Shown here piece by piece: positions 1 to 8,341 of a DNA stretch of 41,776 nucleotides. This DNA comes from HGM04593 sp045644465. Lineage in GTDB: Bacteria > Bacteroidota > Bacteroidia > Bacteroidales > Bacteroidaceae. A program made the translations under genes and the position numbers. The DNA lies in contig JAZRGV010000048.1 of NCBI GenBank assembly GCA_045644465.1, forward strand, positions 1 through 41,776, written 5' to 3'. How positions within the stretch are numbered: the first letter of the stretch is position 1; each line of letters starts with the position of its first letter. Under the pieces are notes generated by a model. It searched no databases and was not told where the DNA came from. It worked only from the letters and a program-made list of their open reading frames with translations.

Positions 1-252
1 ATGGTGACTGTTGTCGATCTCCCCGAAAAGAATTGTTGTAAATTGCTTGTAAATATAGGCAGTGGCGAGGATTTTGCCAAAGCATTGAATATCTTCACTA
101 TAAATGAGGAGACGGATAATATATGCAGAAAGTGTATAATCACCATAGATGAAAAAGGCATGGATATACGTATGCCCGACAACACTGCAGACGAAACCAA
201 AAGCAACGGGTTGCGTTTCAATTTCAGATTAAAAGAGATGTTTTTAGAATAA
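1..252 (+). CDS. Unknown protein, probably a C-terminal fragment cut by the window edge
   Basis: An open frame of 83 residues runs from the first base to a TAA at 250-252. The ATG at base 1 may be a real start or just an internal methionine, because the window begins exactly there and no upstream ribosome-binding region can be seen. The product has three cysteines in its first half, no signal peptide and no motif I recognise; the second half alternates charged and hydrophobic residues as in beta structure. It lies 19 bp upstream of the secreted protein at 272 in the same direction, so the two may be co-transcribed. No function is assigned. Confidence 0.5.
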   Translation: MVTVVDLPEKNCCKLLVNIGSGEDFAKALNIFTINEETDNICRKCIITIDEKGMDIRMPDNTADETKSNGLRFNFRLKEMFLE

Positions 253-271
253 TAGTCAAAATTTTAAAATC

Positions 272-1243
272 ATGAAAAAACTATTTACACTGTGCCTTTT
301 AGCAGTGGCAGTATCTGCTCTGCAGGCACAGACGACAACCGCACTGGTAACATACGAAGGCGGATATTTCGTAAAGAACGGCAAAGAGTGGACCGAGTAT
401 CGCCCGGCACACAAGACAGGAGCATGGAGTAAGTACAAACAATATGGCGAGGATGATACATTCTATTACATGAAGAACAAGAAGTGTTATCTTTCAATCC
501 CCAAGCTCTACAAAGACAAGATTTACATCGACCGCGACAAAGGAAAAAAGAATTGGGAGGTTGTGTATAATACCCTTAGCGTGCATCAGCGTTGCCCCGA
601 CACAGAAGGGTTGTTCTACAGTTACCGCAACCATCGCAAGGAGCACGGCGAGTATGACGGGTATTTCGTACGCAAGAATCTTGTGTGGCAGGAGTTCCGT
701 CCACGAATGAAAAGCGGCGTGTGGGCTGAATTCAAACAGATAGACGAGAATAACGAATACTTTATCCTTGCAAGCGCGCACAACAATGTATATATTCCCA
801 AGACAACCGACAACGACATAATTATCTACAAAACAGACAATAATGATTGGCGTGGCGGTTATGCCATACAGGCAATATATGACAGGTCGGCAGCTTACGA
901 CTACAATTTCTATTATGAGAACTCGGAGAAAGGTGGCAAGGCTGCTGTTCCTACAAAACAGTGCCGTATAAGCTTCGACCGCAAGGGAAACATACAGCTA
1001 TCATACAACGGTAAGTTCCACGACCTTAACTATCAGGAGATTGAACTTGTAAGCTACGAAGGAAAGAGTGCTGTGAAGATAACCATTGACTCAAAGAACA
1101 GGATTCTGTTAATATCGTCACATCGTGCCGTAGTCGATTGCAGGGTTTTGGGAAAGAAAATGTTCTTCATCAACGGAGACAACGGAAAGGCATTCACCGA
1201 AGTCAATGACCTGCTCGAATATGATGCTTTTGAAGTTCTATAA
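272..1243 (+). CDS. Secreted hypothetical protein with an internal duplication
   Basis: This 323-residue protein begins with a clear Sec signal peptide (MKKLFTLCLLAVAVSALQAQ, cleavage probably after residue 18-20), so it should be in the periplasm or outside. Residues about 28-78 and 127-177 are two copies of one unit: each has a YxGxYF or GYFV opening, a W-x-E-[YF]-R-P segment, a G-[AV]-W segment and ends in IPK. The rest is rich in aromatic and charged residues and looks beta-stranded. There are no catalytic motifs. The stop codon lies inside a long inverted repeat (1239-1290) shared with the converging glsA. I do not recognise a named family. Confidence 0.8.
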   Translation: MKKLFTLCLLAVAVSALQAQTTTALVTYEGGYFVKNGKEWTEYRPAHKTGAWSKYKQYGEDDTFYYMKNKKCYLSIPKLYKDKIYIDRDKGKKNWEVVYNTLSVHQRCPDTEGLFYSYRNHRKEHGEYDGYFVRKNLVWQEFRPRMKSGVWAEFKQIDENNEYFILASAHNNVYIPKTTDNDIIIYKTDNNDWRGGYAIQAIYDRSAAYDYNFYYENSEKGGKAAVPTKQCRISFDRKGNIQLSYNGKFHDLNYQEIELVSYEGKSAVKITIDSKNRILLISSHRAVVDCRVLGKKMFFINGDNGKAFTEVNDLLEYDAFEVL

Positions 1244-1290
1244 TCAAATATATGGCTGACAGCACGCTGTCAGCCATATATTTGATTATA
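1239..1290. terminator. Bidirectional hairpin overlapping both stop codons
   Basis: A perfect 25-bp inverted repeat (1239-1263 and 1266-1290) is separated by only two bases. It covers the TAA of the upstream secreted protein (1241-1243) and the TAA of glsA on the other strand (1286-1288). Either transcript would end in a very stable hairpin. No long U-tract follows on either side, so it may act as a 3'-end stabiliser as much as a terminator. Confidence 0.75.
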
Positions 1291-2272
1291 AAGAATTTTT
1301 TCCCTCTACCACAACGACTCGTTCACCGCTGAATATATTCAGATTCAGCCTCTCTATTATCTGCCTTATGGCAAGTTGCGCTTTGACCGAGTTGCCGGCT
1401 TCGTCTATTGGCGGCGCAAACGCGGCGATACCAAATATGCCGGGAAGTACACCTATAATACCGCCGCCTACGCCTGACTTTGCCGGTATTCCAACACTGA
1501 ACATCCAGTCGCCGGTGTGTTCATACATGCCAACCGTAGCCATCATCGATACAGCCTTGGCTGTCTGTCGTTTTGGGAATACCTCTTTCTTTGTCACAGG
1601 GTTATATCCACCGCAAGAAATCGTTGCCGCCATTATGGAGAGCTGCTTAGCCGTTACGCCGAGTGAGCACTGTCGCGTGTATAGATCGAGCGCAATCTCA
1701 GGCTCGTCGTATATGCGGTTGTAGCTCTTCAGTAACCAAGCAATAGAGCGGTTTTTGTGGTTGCTTTCACACTCCGACCTGTATAACTCGTCGATGAGTG
1801 GTGTTTCGCTTCCGCAAAGCTCGGCAATATAGTTCTTTATCGCCTCCCACTTCCCGCGGCTGTTTCCAACCGGGCGTACCATGCTTACGGCGGATATAGC
1901 TCCTGCATTTACCAAAGGGGTAGAAGGGTGGTTGTTCTCGAGCAGAATTGCAAGTATTGAATTGAACGGCATGCCGGTAGCATCAGCTCCAATCATTTTA
2001 AGCATAGTCTCGGCACCATAGTCCCTTAGTACAAGTATTGCTGTAGCAACTTTAGATATGGATTCTATTCCAAACCGGTAATTGCAGTCGCCAACACTCA
2101 ATATCTCACCATCGGGCAAACATACCGATATGCCAAAGAGGTTGCTATCGACATTGGCAAGATAGGGTATGTAATTGGCATTCTTGCCACCTTTGTTCTC
2201 CTTCAAACTGATATATGCCTCTTGTATGGCATTCTTCAGCTCTTCACGTGTTATCCTTCTATCCCTGTTCAT
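1286..2272 (-). CDS. glsA: Glutaminase A (serine-dependent, beta-lactamase-like fold)
   Basis: At 328 residues the protein has the normal length of the GlsA family, which hydrolyses L-glutamine to glutamate and ammonia in the cytoplasm. The nucleophile motif S-I-S-K is at residues 71-74 (Ser71 and Lys74 as the catalytic pair, by family knowledge) and follows the family segment YRFGIE. Family landmarks AGAIS and AKSGVGGG are also present. It lies 11 bp downstream of gadB on the same strand, so the two form an operon. In this setting glutaminase both neutralises acid with ammonia and feeds glutamate to the decarboxylase. The stop codon sits in the 1239-1290 hairpin. Confidence 0.95.
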   Translation of the reverse strand: MNRDRRITREELKNAIQEAYISLKENKGGKNANYIPYLANVDSNLFGISVCLPDGEILSVGDCNYRFGIESISKVATAILVLRDYGAETMLKMIGADATGMPFNSILAILLENNHPSTPLVNAGAISAVSMVRPVGNSRGKWEAIKNYIAELCGSETPLIDELYRSECESNHKNRSIAWLLKSYNRIYDEPEIALDLYTRQCSLGVTAKQLSIMAATISCGGYNPVTKKEVFPKRQTAKAVSMMATVGMYEHTGDWMFSVGIPAKSGVGGGIIGVLPGIFGIAAFAPPIDEAGNSVKAQLAIRQIIERLNLNIFSGERVVVVEGKNSL

Positions 2273-2283
2273 GATTTTTTCTT

Positions 2284-3705
2284 TTATTTACCTGTATGGG
2301 TATAAACTGTTCCTTTAATCTTTACCTTACTTTCAATGCTCAAACGCGAAGTGGTGGGGTACTGCAGTTTGTCAAGCTCGGCAACAGCATCGGCTATGTC
2401 GCCCAATAACTGGTCGGCCATGTCGCGGTTGAATCCCTGGCGTACTACGATGCGCATAACTATAGTCTCTTCGAGTTTTGCAGGCAAGGTATATGCGGGT
2501 ACCATCCAACCATTCTGCTTCAACTTGTCCTGTAGATCGTAAAGAGTCCATTTGCACTGTTTCGCATGCTCTTTCTTCATCTCCCAGATGAACAATGGGT
2601 TTGTAACATCGGTGCTGTAGTTCTTGAATGGCTTCATCTTGCCAATCTCGGAGTGAAGATACTTCGCAATCTCCATGCAATTGTGCTGTATGGCCTTGTA
2701 ACCCTCGAATCCTAAGCGAATGAACTGATAATACTGTCCAAGAATCTGTGCTGCCGGGCGCGAGAAGTTCAAGCCAACTTGTGTTACCTCGGCACCAAGA
2801 TAGTTTACACTGAACGACATGCTTTCGGGCAAGAATTTCTTGTCTTTCCAAATCACCCAACCCAATCCGGGATATACAAGTCCATACTTATGGCCACTGG
2901 TACTTATTGAAAGAACCCATTTTAGGCGGAAATCCCATTCAAGGCCCGGGTTGATGAACGGAAGAATAAAACCACCCGATGCTGCATCCACGTGAATAGG
3001 AATGTCATAACCTGTCTTTTTGTTATACTCCTCAAGAGCATCGTTCAGAGCCTTTACATCATCGTTCAAACCGGTCCAAGTAACACCCATGATTGGAACA
3101 ACGCATATGGTGTTCTCGTCACACATGGCAATGGCTTCTTGTGGACATAGTGTTAGTTTCTCGGCGGTGAGTGGTACTACGCGCATCTCAATCTGCCATA
3201 GCTGTGCAAACTTTTCCCAAACCACTTGATAGGCCGATGATATAACAAAATTTGGTTTGTCGCAGGGTTTCCCGGCCTCTTTGCGACGTTTCTTCCAGCG
3301 TTGCCATGCCGCCACGCCACCAAGCATACATGCCTCGCTCGAGCCTATACCCAACGCGCCGGCTTTCCATTTTGCCTGCTCCGGGCTGTTCCACAGGTTG
3401 GCGATAATGTTGATGCACTTTGCACACATCACTGCTATACGAGGATATTCAGTCTCATCGATATAGTTGATTGCAATTGCTTCATTCATCAGCTTGGTGG
3501 CGTACTTGTCCATATATGTTGTAACAAACGTAGCCAAATTAAGGCGAGGGTTTGTTTGGGCAAAAGTTTCGTCCTTAACAATGTTATATGCTATTTCGGG
3601 AGTGGTTGAGCATTGTGGAATTTTGTCCACTGGTGCACTTTTGAGCATCTCTTCGGAACCGAATACCGAAGTTGTAATTGTTGTTTTACATTCTTCTTGT
3701 TTCAT
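2284..3705 (-). CDS. gadB: Glutamate decarboxylase
   Basis: The enzyme is a PLP-dependent decarboxylase turning glutamate into GABA and CO2 with uptake of a proton, the core of amino-acid-dependent acid resistance. I chose the start at 3705 (MKQEECK), preceded by an A/G-rich stretch; the frame stays open to an earlier ATG at 3777 but the extra 24 residues do not resemble GadB. The resulting 473 residues fit the family (about 466). The PLP lysine is in SGHKYG (Lys273) and the cofactor-contacting aspartate is in HVDAASGGF (Asp240). Family knowledge also places a pH-sensitive C-terminal tail here. It heads an operon with glsA; no glutamate/GABA antiporter gene (gadC) is present within the window. 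Confidence 0.96.
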   Translation of the reverse strand: MKQEECKTTITTSVFGSEEMLKSAPVDKIPQCSTTPEIAYNIVKDETFAQTNPRLNLATFVTTYMDKYATKLMNEAIAINYIDETEYPRIAVMCAKCINIIANLWNSPEQAKWKAGALGIGSSEACMLGGVAAWQRWKKRRKEAGKPCDKPNFVISSAYQVVWEKFAQLWQIEMRVVPLTAEKLTLCPQEAIAMCDENTICVVPIMGVTWTGLNDDVKALNDALEEYNKKTGYDIPIHVDAASGGFILPFINPGLEWDFRLKWVLSISTSGHKYGLVYPGLGWVIWKDKKFLPESMSFSVNYLGAEVTQVGLNFSRPAAQILGQYYQFIRLGFEGYKAIQHNCMEIAKYLHSEIGKMKPFKNYSTDVTNPLFIWEMKKEHAKQCKWTLYDLQDKLKQNGWMVPAYTLPAKLEETIVMRIVVRQGFNRDMADQLLGDIADAVAELDKLQYPTTSRLSIESKVKIKGTVYTHTGK

Positions 3706-3906
3706 CTTTTCTTTGTTTAAAAGGTTTATAAATAGGGGAAATAAACTTTGTAATGATGAAACGTAATGCAATGTCAATGAGTTCGCTGTTTTGTGTTTTT
3801 TAGGATGTTGCTTAAAGGATGATAATTTGTTTCTGATGTTTGATAAAAACCAATGACAATGGTATAGGTGTGAAAAATCAAAGTTTAAATAAATTTTACT
3901 ATTTAT

Positions 3907-3936
3907 TTTGCTGTTGGATAAAATGTATTAAATTTG
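3907..3936 (+). promoter_or_regulatory. Bacteroidetes-type promoter for galE
   Basis: TTTG at 3907-3910 and TAAATTTG at 3929-3936 are separated by 18 bp, close to the TTTG-N19-21-TAnnTTTG consensus. Transcription would start near 3943, leaving a leader of about 70 nt. The rest of 3706-4011 is AT-rich with no supported gene; I found no good minus-strand promoter for gadB there. Confidence 0.6.
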
Positions 3937-4011
3937 CGATATGTTATGCTTATTAGTGGCATAATGTGGTGTTTGCAACGTTTAATAAACATTATAATAA
4001 AACTTACAAAA

Positions 4012-5028
4012 ATGAAAATCTTATTAACCGGTGGTGCAGGTTTCATTGGAAGCCACACCTTGATTGAACTTACCGAGGCTGGTCACGAGGCTGTTGTAGT
4101 TGACAACTTGGACAACTCTTCTCCTATCTCGTTGAAGCGTGTTGCTAAAATCATTGGTAAGGATGTTCCTTTCTATAAGGTAGATATCCGCGACCGTGAG
4201 GGTTTGCAGAAGGTGTTCGATGAGCATAAGTTCGATGCTTGTATTCACTTTGCAGGTCTAAAGGCTGTAGGTGAGAGCTGTGCTAAACCTCTTGAGTATT
4301 ACGAGAACAATATGAACGGTACTTTCGTGCTTGTTGATGTTATGCGTAAGAATGGTTGCAAGAACATGATTTTCTCTTCTAGTGCAACAGTTTATGGCGA
4401 TCCAGCTATCATTCCTATCACTGAGGAATGTCCTAAAGGTCACTGTACCAATCCTTACGGTCAGACAAAGTCTATGCTCGAGGAGGTTTTGATGGACGTT
4501 CAGAAAGCCGATAATGAGTGGAATATTGTTCTTCTTCGTTACTTCAACCCAATTGGTGCACACAAGAGCGGTACTATCGGTGAGAATCCTAACGGTATTC
4601 CTAATAACTTGATGCCTTATATCACTCAGACTGCTGTTGGTAAGCGTGCCGAGCTTGGTGTATTCGGTGACGATTACGATACACATGACGGTACAGGTGT
4701 ACGCGACTACATTCACGTAGTAGACCTTGCTCGTGCTCACGTTGCGGCATTGAAAGCTATCGTTGCAAACAAGGGTATCGCAATCTATAATATCGGTACA
4801 GGTCATGGTTATTCTGTGTTGGATGTTGTTAAGGCATTTGAAAAGGCTAACGGTGTTCCTGTTCCTTATTCAATCAAGCCACGCCGTCCGGGCGATATCG
4901 CTACTTGCTACTGTAACCCTGCTAAGGCAGAGGCTGAGTTGGGTTGGAAGGCTGAGTTCGGTATCGAAGAGATGTGCCGCGACAGTTGGAATTGGCAGAA
5001 GAACAATCCTAACGGATTTGAGGAATAA
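4012..5028 (+). CDS. galE: UDP-glucose 4-epimerase
   Basis: The protein (338 residues from the ATG at 4012) interconverts UDP-glucose and UDP-galactose in the cytoplasm with bound NAD, for galactose use and surface-glycan precursors. The start is placed at MKILLTGG because the preceding open frame is unlike the family and lies over the promoter. The NAD-binding GGAGFIG is at residues 7-13. The catalytic serine lies in SSSATVYG (122-129), and the Tyr-x-x-x-Lys pair is Tyr149 and Lys153 in YGQTK, the same spacing as in E. coli GalE. It is a single-gene unit with its own promoter and terminator. Confidence 0.96.
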   Translation: MKILLTGGAGFIGSHTLIELTEAGHEAVVVDNLDNSSPISLKRVAKIIGKDVPFYKVDIRDREGLQKVFDEHKFDACIHFAGLKAVGESCAKPLEYYENNMNGTFVLVDVMRKNGCKNMIFSSSATVYGDPAIIPITEECPKGHCTNPYGQTKSMLEEVLMDVQKADNEWNIVLLRYFNPIGAHKSGTIGENPNGIPNNLMPYITQTAVGKRAELGVFGDDYDTHDGTGVRDYIHVVDLARAHVAALKAIVANKGIAIYNIGTGHGYSVLDVVKAFEKANGVPVPYSIKPRRPGDIATCYCNPAKAEAELGWKAEFGIEEMCRDSWNWQKNNPNGFEE

Positions 5029-5039
5029 CTCAATAACAT

Positions 5040-5083
5040 AAAATAAAAAATGCTTGACCAGATGGTCAAGCATTTTTTATTTT
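5040..5083. terminator. Bidirectional intrinsic terminator after galE
   Basis: AAAAAATGCTTGACCA (5045-5060) and its exact complement (5063-5078) are separated by GA, with A/T tracts on both outer flanks. The symmetry lets it stop galE on the plus strand and the small winged-helix gene on the minus strand. Confidence 0.85.
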
Positions 5084-5103
5084 AACTATACAAATAGTTC
5101 TAA

Positions 5104-5301
5104 TTACTTAAGAGCGAAGATCTCTTCCTCACCTGCTATGCATGAGAAGATTTTGTCCTCACGAAGCAACCAACCCAAACCAAGGTAAAGTTCCTTCTCT
5201 TTCAACTTTGACTTAGCCTTAATCTCTTTAAGTGTGAGACCTTCTGTCTCGTTCAAAGCAGTCCAGATACGGCCTGCAAATGCACCTGCATTTTCAATCA
5301 T
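5104..5301 (-). CDS. Small winged-helix protein (DUF2582-like)
   Basis: This 65-residue protein matches in length and pattern the small winged-helix family formerly called DUF2582, common in Bacteroidales. The first helix is near residues 6-18 (AGRIWTALNE), then a helix-turn-helix with LTLKEIKAKSKLKEKELYLGL near 22-42, and a short beta wing rich in E/D near the C terminus. It has no membrane segment. It stands alone on the minus strand between a shared terminator and a 150-bp AT-rich gap. DNA binding is inferred from the fold only; no target is known. Confidence 0.85.
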   Translation of the reverse strand: MIENAGAFAGRIWTALNETEGLTLKEIKAKSKLKEKELYLGLGWLLREDKIFSCIAGEEEIFALK

Positions 5302-5448
5302 AATCCTTAATATTTTAATTCAACTTAAAAGTATTTCTTTTTTATTCTAAAAAAACAGTGTTGTAACCCTGTCTTTTTAAATTCGGGTGCAAAGGTACTA
5401 CAAAATATCAAAATAACAAACAAAAGCGGTGATTTTCAACAATTTTAA

Positions 5449-5934
5449 TTATTTTGAACAATCTTTCTTGCTATTTGTTGAAAGATATTCACACCATATT
5501 CGTGCAGCTTCCTCAACCATCTTAACACATGGACGTTTCTTGTAGTATTCGGCCGTACGTGCTTCTGGGGTTGCGGGGGTAGGTGCGCTCTTTGATAATC
5601 CAAGCAACTCGGCACATATTATTGAGCCATTACGTTTGCGGAATTCTTCGGCCAGTTCCTGTACCAACTTATAGTTAGCCTCTTTGCCTTCGCGGTCTTT
5701 TCCTTCGGTGCATCCTGTCTCAAGGCCTGCAAGCATGAACAATCCGCATGCAGCACCACATGTTTGTCGCATACGTCCTATTCCGCCACCGAAAGATGCC
5801 GACATCTTGAGCGCCTGCTCGGGGGTGAATCCGTAAAGATCGGCAAATGCTGTTACCACCGCCTGACTACAGTTGTAGCCCTCTTTGAACAGTGCTGTAG
5901 CTTTTTCAATTCTCTCTTCCATAATATTTATCAT
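5449..5934 (-). CDS. C_GCAxxG_C_C family (redox-type) protein
   Basis: The 161-residue protein carries the family's cysteine pattern: Cys in GYNCSQAV (about residue 22), CGAACGLFMLAG about 58-70, and a later CAELLG and CVKMVEEAARIW. Families of this kind are associated with metal or redox centres, but the reaction is not established. Translation could begin at 5934 (MINIMEER) or at the second ATG at 5922 (MEERIEK); neither has a strong ribosome-binding site. It follows the M3 peptidase on the same strand, separated by 55 bp holding a hairpin at 5947-5975. Confidence 0.85.
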   Translation of the reverse strand: MINIMEERIEKATALFKEGYNCSQAVVTAFADLYGFTPEQALKMSASFGGGIGRMRQTCGAACGLFMLAGLETGCTEGKDREGKEANYKLVQELAEEFRKRNGSIICAELLGLSKSAPTPATPEARTAEYYKKRPCVKMVEEAARIWCEYLSTNSKKDCSK

Positions 5935-5946
5935 GTTTAAAATTCA

Positions 5947-5975
5947 AACGAGTGGCCGATATGTGGCCACTCGTT
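5947..5975 (-). terminator. Hairpin between dcp and the downstream gene
   Basis: AACGAGTGGCC (5947-5957) pairs exactly with 5965-5975 across a 7-base loop. On the minus strand it lies 14 bases past the stop of the M3 peptidase and is followed by a modest T-rich stretch, so it is a weak terminator or attenuator. Confidence 0.5.
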
Positions 5976-5989
5976 CAAGTGTTTTGTTA

Positions 5990-8074
5990 TTAAATAAGTC
6001 CGCGCGCACGCAGCAGTGCTGCTGGGTTAGGATCGGCTCCGCGGAAACGGCGGTATTCGCGCATTGGGTCCTTGCTGCCACCCATTTCGAGCAGTTGCTT
6101 GAAGCTGCTTGCAGTCTCTGTGTCGAAAAGGCCTTTCTCCAAGAATAACTCAAAAGCATCACAATCGAGAACCTCAGCCCAAAGGTAAGCATAATATCCT
6201 ACTGCATAACCACCTCCGAATACATGTGCGAAATTTGTACTGCGGTAGCGGTATTCAATCTCTTCGATGAAGCCAAGTTCTTCGCGCAACTGTTTTTCGT
6301 ACTCGTTGCAATCGAAATTGGTGTAGTCGTCTATAAGGTGCATCTTCATGTCGAGCAATGCTGCTGCTACAAGTTCTGTTGTCTCAAAACCAAGGTTGAA
6401 GTGTGCGCTCTTCTGCATCTTTTGTATAAGGCTGTCGGGAATAGCCTCGCCTGTGATGTAGTGTTTTGCGTATGTAGGCAACACTTCGGGGTGTATCGAC
6501 CATTTCTCGTTTATCTGTGAAAACAACTCAACGAAATCGTGTTTTACGCTTGTTCCGCTCACGCTTGGATAGTGTGTCTGTGTGAGCATGCCGTGCAATC
6601 CATGACCGAACTCATGGAATAGAGTGCGTGTTTCGTCGATATTAAGCAATGCTGGAACATCGCCCTGTGGGGCTGTGAAATTACATACATTAACAACCAT
6701 AGGGCGTACATTCTCGCCACCGATGTTTCTTTGGTTTACAAAGTTTGTCATCCATGCACCCTGACGCTTTGTGTCGCGTGGGAAGAAATCGGTGTAGAAG
6801 ATACTCAAGTGGTTACCGTCGGCGTCAAGCACCTCGTATGTGCTTACCTCTTCGTTATATACAGGTATATCCTTGCGCTCAACGAATTTCACTCCATAAA
6901 GTTTTGTAGCACAGTCGAATGCACCTGCAAGTACGTTCTCGAGCTTGAAGTAAGGCTTGATAGCCTCGTCGTTCAATGCGTACTTCTCTTTACGCAGTTT
7001 TTCGGTGTAGTAGAACCAGTCCCAACCTTCGATTTTTATTCCTGCATTTTCGCGGTCTGCAATCTTTTGGAGTTCTGCTTTCTCCTCTTTTGCGCGTTTT
7101 ACAGCCGGTTCCCAAATGCTGTTGAGCAAGTCAAGTGCTGCTTCGGGAGTCTTTGCCATCTTTTCGTCAAGAACAAAATGTGCAAAGCTTTCAAAACCGA
7201 GCAGTTTTGCTTTCTGCTGACGAAGCTGAAGTATCTCTTTGATTATAGCCTTGTTGTCGTTCTCGTTGTTATTGTCGCCTCTGCCATAATATGCCTTATA
7301 CACCTTTTCGCGAAGCTCGCGGTTGTCGGCATATTGCAGGAATGGGATGCAGCTTGGTTTGTCGAGTGTGAACACCCATGTGCCGTCTTCGGCTGCAGCT
7401 GCATCTATAACACCCTGTGGAAGGCCCGCAAGGTCCTTTTTGTCGGTTATCACAAGCTTGAAAGCTTTGTTGTCGGCGAGCAGGTTTGAACCAAATTTTA
7501 TCTGCGCAAGGCCAATCTTTGTGTCGAGGTCGAGTAGTGTGGCTTTGTCTGCTTCGTTAAGCAACGCGCCGCCGCGTACAAAACTGTTGTAATAATTCTC
7601 GAGTACAATGTTTTGTTCCTCGGTTAATCCAAGATTTTCCTTATTATTATATAAGGTGCGTATGCGGTTGAACAATGTGTCGTTCATATACACATATCCG
7701 CTAAGCTCGGTAAGTTTTGGAACTACATATTCTTCAATTTCTGTCATTTGTGGAGTGTTCTCGCTTTCATTAAGGTTGAAGAATATTGCACTAACCCTGT
7801 CGAGTGTCTTTCCGCTCAACTCAAGAGCATCGATGGTGTTGGCAAATGTTGGAGCATCGCTGTTTTCTATAACAGCCTTGATATCGGCGCGTTTCTCGGC
7901 GAAGCCTTTGTCGAACGCCTCTTTGTAATCTTCAATCTTGAAGTTATTGAACTCCGGCGCACCGAATGGAGCTTTGCTCTCCTTAAGCAGGGTGTTTGTC
8001 TCACCGTTTGATGTACACGCAATATGTGTCAACATAATCGATAGTGTAAAAAGTGAATAGATTAATCGTTTCAT
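5990..8074 (-). CDS. dcp: M3-family peptidyl-dipeptidase, exported
   Basis: A zinc metallopeptidase of the M3 (thimet/Dcp) family, expected to release dipeptides from the C termini of peptides. The zinc motif HEFGH is at about residue 487 of the 694-residue form, followed by the family's GLHGML segment, and the third ligand is expected in the FETTE region further on. I start it at 8074 (MKRLIYSLF) because the upstream in-frame ATG at 8101 lies against the tRNA terminator. The N terminus is hydrophobic and ends in IAC at about residue 20, so it is probably a periplasmic lipoprotein, although the lipobox is imperfect. It is a single gene behind tRNA-Arg. Confidence 0.93.
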   Translation of the reverse strand: MKRLIYSLFTLSIMLTHIACTSNGETNTLLKESKAPFGAPEFNNFKIEDYKEAFDKGFAEKRADIKAVIENSDAPTFANTIDALELSGKTLDRVSAIFFNLNESENTPQMTEIEEYVVPKLTELSGYVYMNDTLFNRIRTLYNNKENLGLTEEQNIVLENYYNSFVRGGALLNEADKATLLDLDTKIGLAQIKFGSNLLADNKAFKLVITDKKDLAGLPQGVIDAAAAEDGTWVFTLDKPSCIPFLQYADNRELREKVYKAYYGRGDNNNENDNKAIIKEILQLRQQKAKLLGFESFAHFVLDEKMAKTPEAALDLLNSIWEPAVKRAKEEKAELQKIADRENAGIKIEGWDWFYYTEKLRKEKYALNDEAIKPYFKLENVLAGAFDCATKLYGVKFVERKDIPVYNEEVSTYEVLDADGNHLSIFYTDFFPRDTKRQGAWMTNFVNQRNIGGENVRPMVVNVCNFTAPQGDVPALLNIDETRTLFHEFGHGLHGMLTQTHYPSVSGTSVKHDFVELFSQINEKWSIHPEVLPTYAKHYITGEAIPDSLIQKMQKSAHFNLGFETTELVAAALLDMKMHLIDDYTNFDCNEYEKQLREELGFIEEIEYRYRSTNFAHVFGGGYAVGYYAYLWAEVLDCDAFELFLEKGLFDTETASSFKQLLEMGGSKDPMREYRRFRGADPNPAALLRARGLI

Positions 8075-8100
8075 TATTATTTTGAATTGTTGTTTTTTCA

Positions 8101-8140
8101 AAAAAAAGAAAGAAGCAACTACTTTGTTGTAGCTACTTCT
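8101..8140 (-). terminator. Intrinsic terminator after tRNA-Arg
   Basis: On the minus strand the arms 8140-8129 and 8122-8111 pair over 12 bp (two G-U pairs) with a 6-base loop, then run into a long U-tract (8110-8101). The wobble pairs fit the minus strand only, so the direction is clear. Confidence 0.8.
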
Positions 8141-8146
8141 TTCGAG

Positions 8147-8220
8147 TGATCTCGACAGGATTCAAACCTGTAACCTTCTGATCCGTAGTCAGATGCTCTA
8201 TTCAGTTGAGCTACGAGACC
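8147..8220 (-). tRNA. tRNA-Arg (anticodon ACG)
   Basis: Read on the minus strand this is a 74-nt cloverleaf. The acceptor stem GGTCTCG pairs with CGAGATC (one G-U), the D arm contains AGCTCAA, the anticodon arm TCTGA-CTACGGA-TCAGA shows anticodon ACG, and the T loop is TTTGAATC in a CAGG/CCTG stem. The 3' CCA is not encoded. ACG (read as ICG after deamination) decodes CGU/CGC/CGA, the arginine codons used most in the neighbouring genes. Confidence 0.95.
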
Positions 8221-8263
8221 GTTTTTTTTGTTGTCTAACGTGGTTGTTGTCGTTTGACGTGTG

Positions 8264-8294
8264 CAAAGGTATAGCTTTTTTTTAAACCTGCAAA
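8264..8294 (-). promoter_or_regulatory. Promoter for tRNA-Arg
   Basis: On the minus strand TTTG (8294-8291) and TACCTTTG (8271-8264) are exactly 19 bp apart, a perfect match to the Bacteroidetes housekeeping consensus. The tRNA begins about 44 bp downstream, so the tRNA is transcribed independently of the patatin gene upstream. Confidence 0.75.
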
Positions 8295-8341
8295 ATATTT
8301 GATGTTTTTTTTTGAAAAAAATGCTTTTTTTTTGATTTTTC

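Noticed and set aside
4258..4806. A 182-residue minus-strand frame inside galE
   Set aside because: It is a shadow of galE codons and has no promoter or domain.
6731..7489. A 252-residue plus-strand frame opposite the M3 peptidase
   Set aside because: It is fully inside a well-supported peptidase gene, and its valine/cysteine/phenylalanine-rich product has no domain features.
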